This document shows, one piece after another, positions 15,782-15,796 of a stretch of 15,796 nucleotides of DNA; the stretch's first letter is position 1; each line of letters begins with the position of its first letter. Below the pieces are notes generated by a model. It saw only the letters and a program-made list of their open reading frames with translations. It had not been told where the DNA came from and searched no databases. The stretch covers positions 1 to 15,796 of the forward strand of contig CAZHNG010000144.1 of the NCBI GenBank assembly GCA_964533785.1. The letters are read 5' to 3'. Made by a program: the position numbers and the translations under genes. The stretch is from JANQRV01 sp964533785 (GTDB lineage: Bacteria > Bacteroidota > Bacteroidia > Chitinophagales > Saprospiraceae).

Positions 15782-15789
15782 TATCTTTG
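15782..15789 (+). promoter_or_regulatory. Possible Bacteroidota -7 element reading out of the window
   Basis: TATCTTTG matches the TAnnTTTG consensus exactly. No TTG or TTTG lies at the expected -33 distance, so the call is weak. If real, it drives a gene beyond the right edge. Confidence 0.3.
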
Positions 15790-15796
15790 TTCTTTG

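Overview
The window looks like a chromosomal piece of a Bacteroidota genome, plausibly Saprospiria-like. The clearest sign is the 1059-residue secreted protein at 10160-13339, which ends in a type IX secretion (T9SS) sorting domain. Weak Shine-Dalgarno signals, A-rich leaders and a TAnnTTTG-type -7 element near the right edge fit the same phylum. The family assignments rest on motifs read by eye; no database search was possible.

Layout from left to right. At 70-654 (-) is a small nitroreductase, with a strong bidirectional hairpin terminator immediately before its start. At 775-3870 (-) is a large exported protein: a gluzincin-like zinc protease domain, a TolB-like propeller and an Omp85-like outer-membrane barrel. 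A 459-bp divergent intergenic region follows, holding a palindrome, a GGGTT-rich tract and a 12-bp inverted repeat. Next come two + strand genes spaced like an operon: a sodium:solute symporter (4330-5733) and a YohD-like DedA membrane protein (5751-6330). Each is broken by a 10-N assembly gap, and the sequence right of the first gap has stops in all three frames. A convergent intergenic inverted repeat separates them from a pirin-family protein (6545-7441, -) that carries an export signal.

The central block is a leftward gene set: the T9SS cargo protein (10160-13339), then an OpuCA/ProV-like ATPase (9163-10125), then a permease fused to its substrate-binding domain (7598-9157). The last two form a two-gene ABC importer for a quaternary-amine-type solute (betaine, choline, carnitine or perhaps ergothioneine). 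The two lobes of the fused binding domain occur in the reverse of the usual order, i.e. it is circularly permuted. This is the most interesting observation in the window.

The right end holds a PHP-family histidinol-phosphatase-like enzyme (13564-14427, +), an unrecognised AT-rich gene with an SH3-like N-terminus (14644-15624, +), and a short non-coding end with a hairpin and a possible promoter element reading out of the window. No tRNA, rRNA, CRISPR array or intact insertion sequence was seen. Apart from the ABC importer pair and the symporter-DedA pair, the genes look like independent housekeeping or envelope functions, not one dedicated system.
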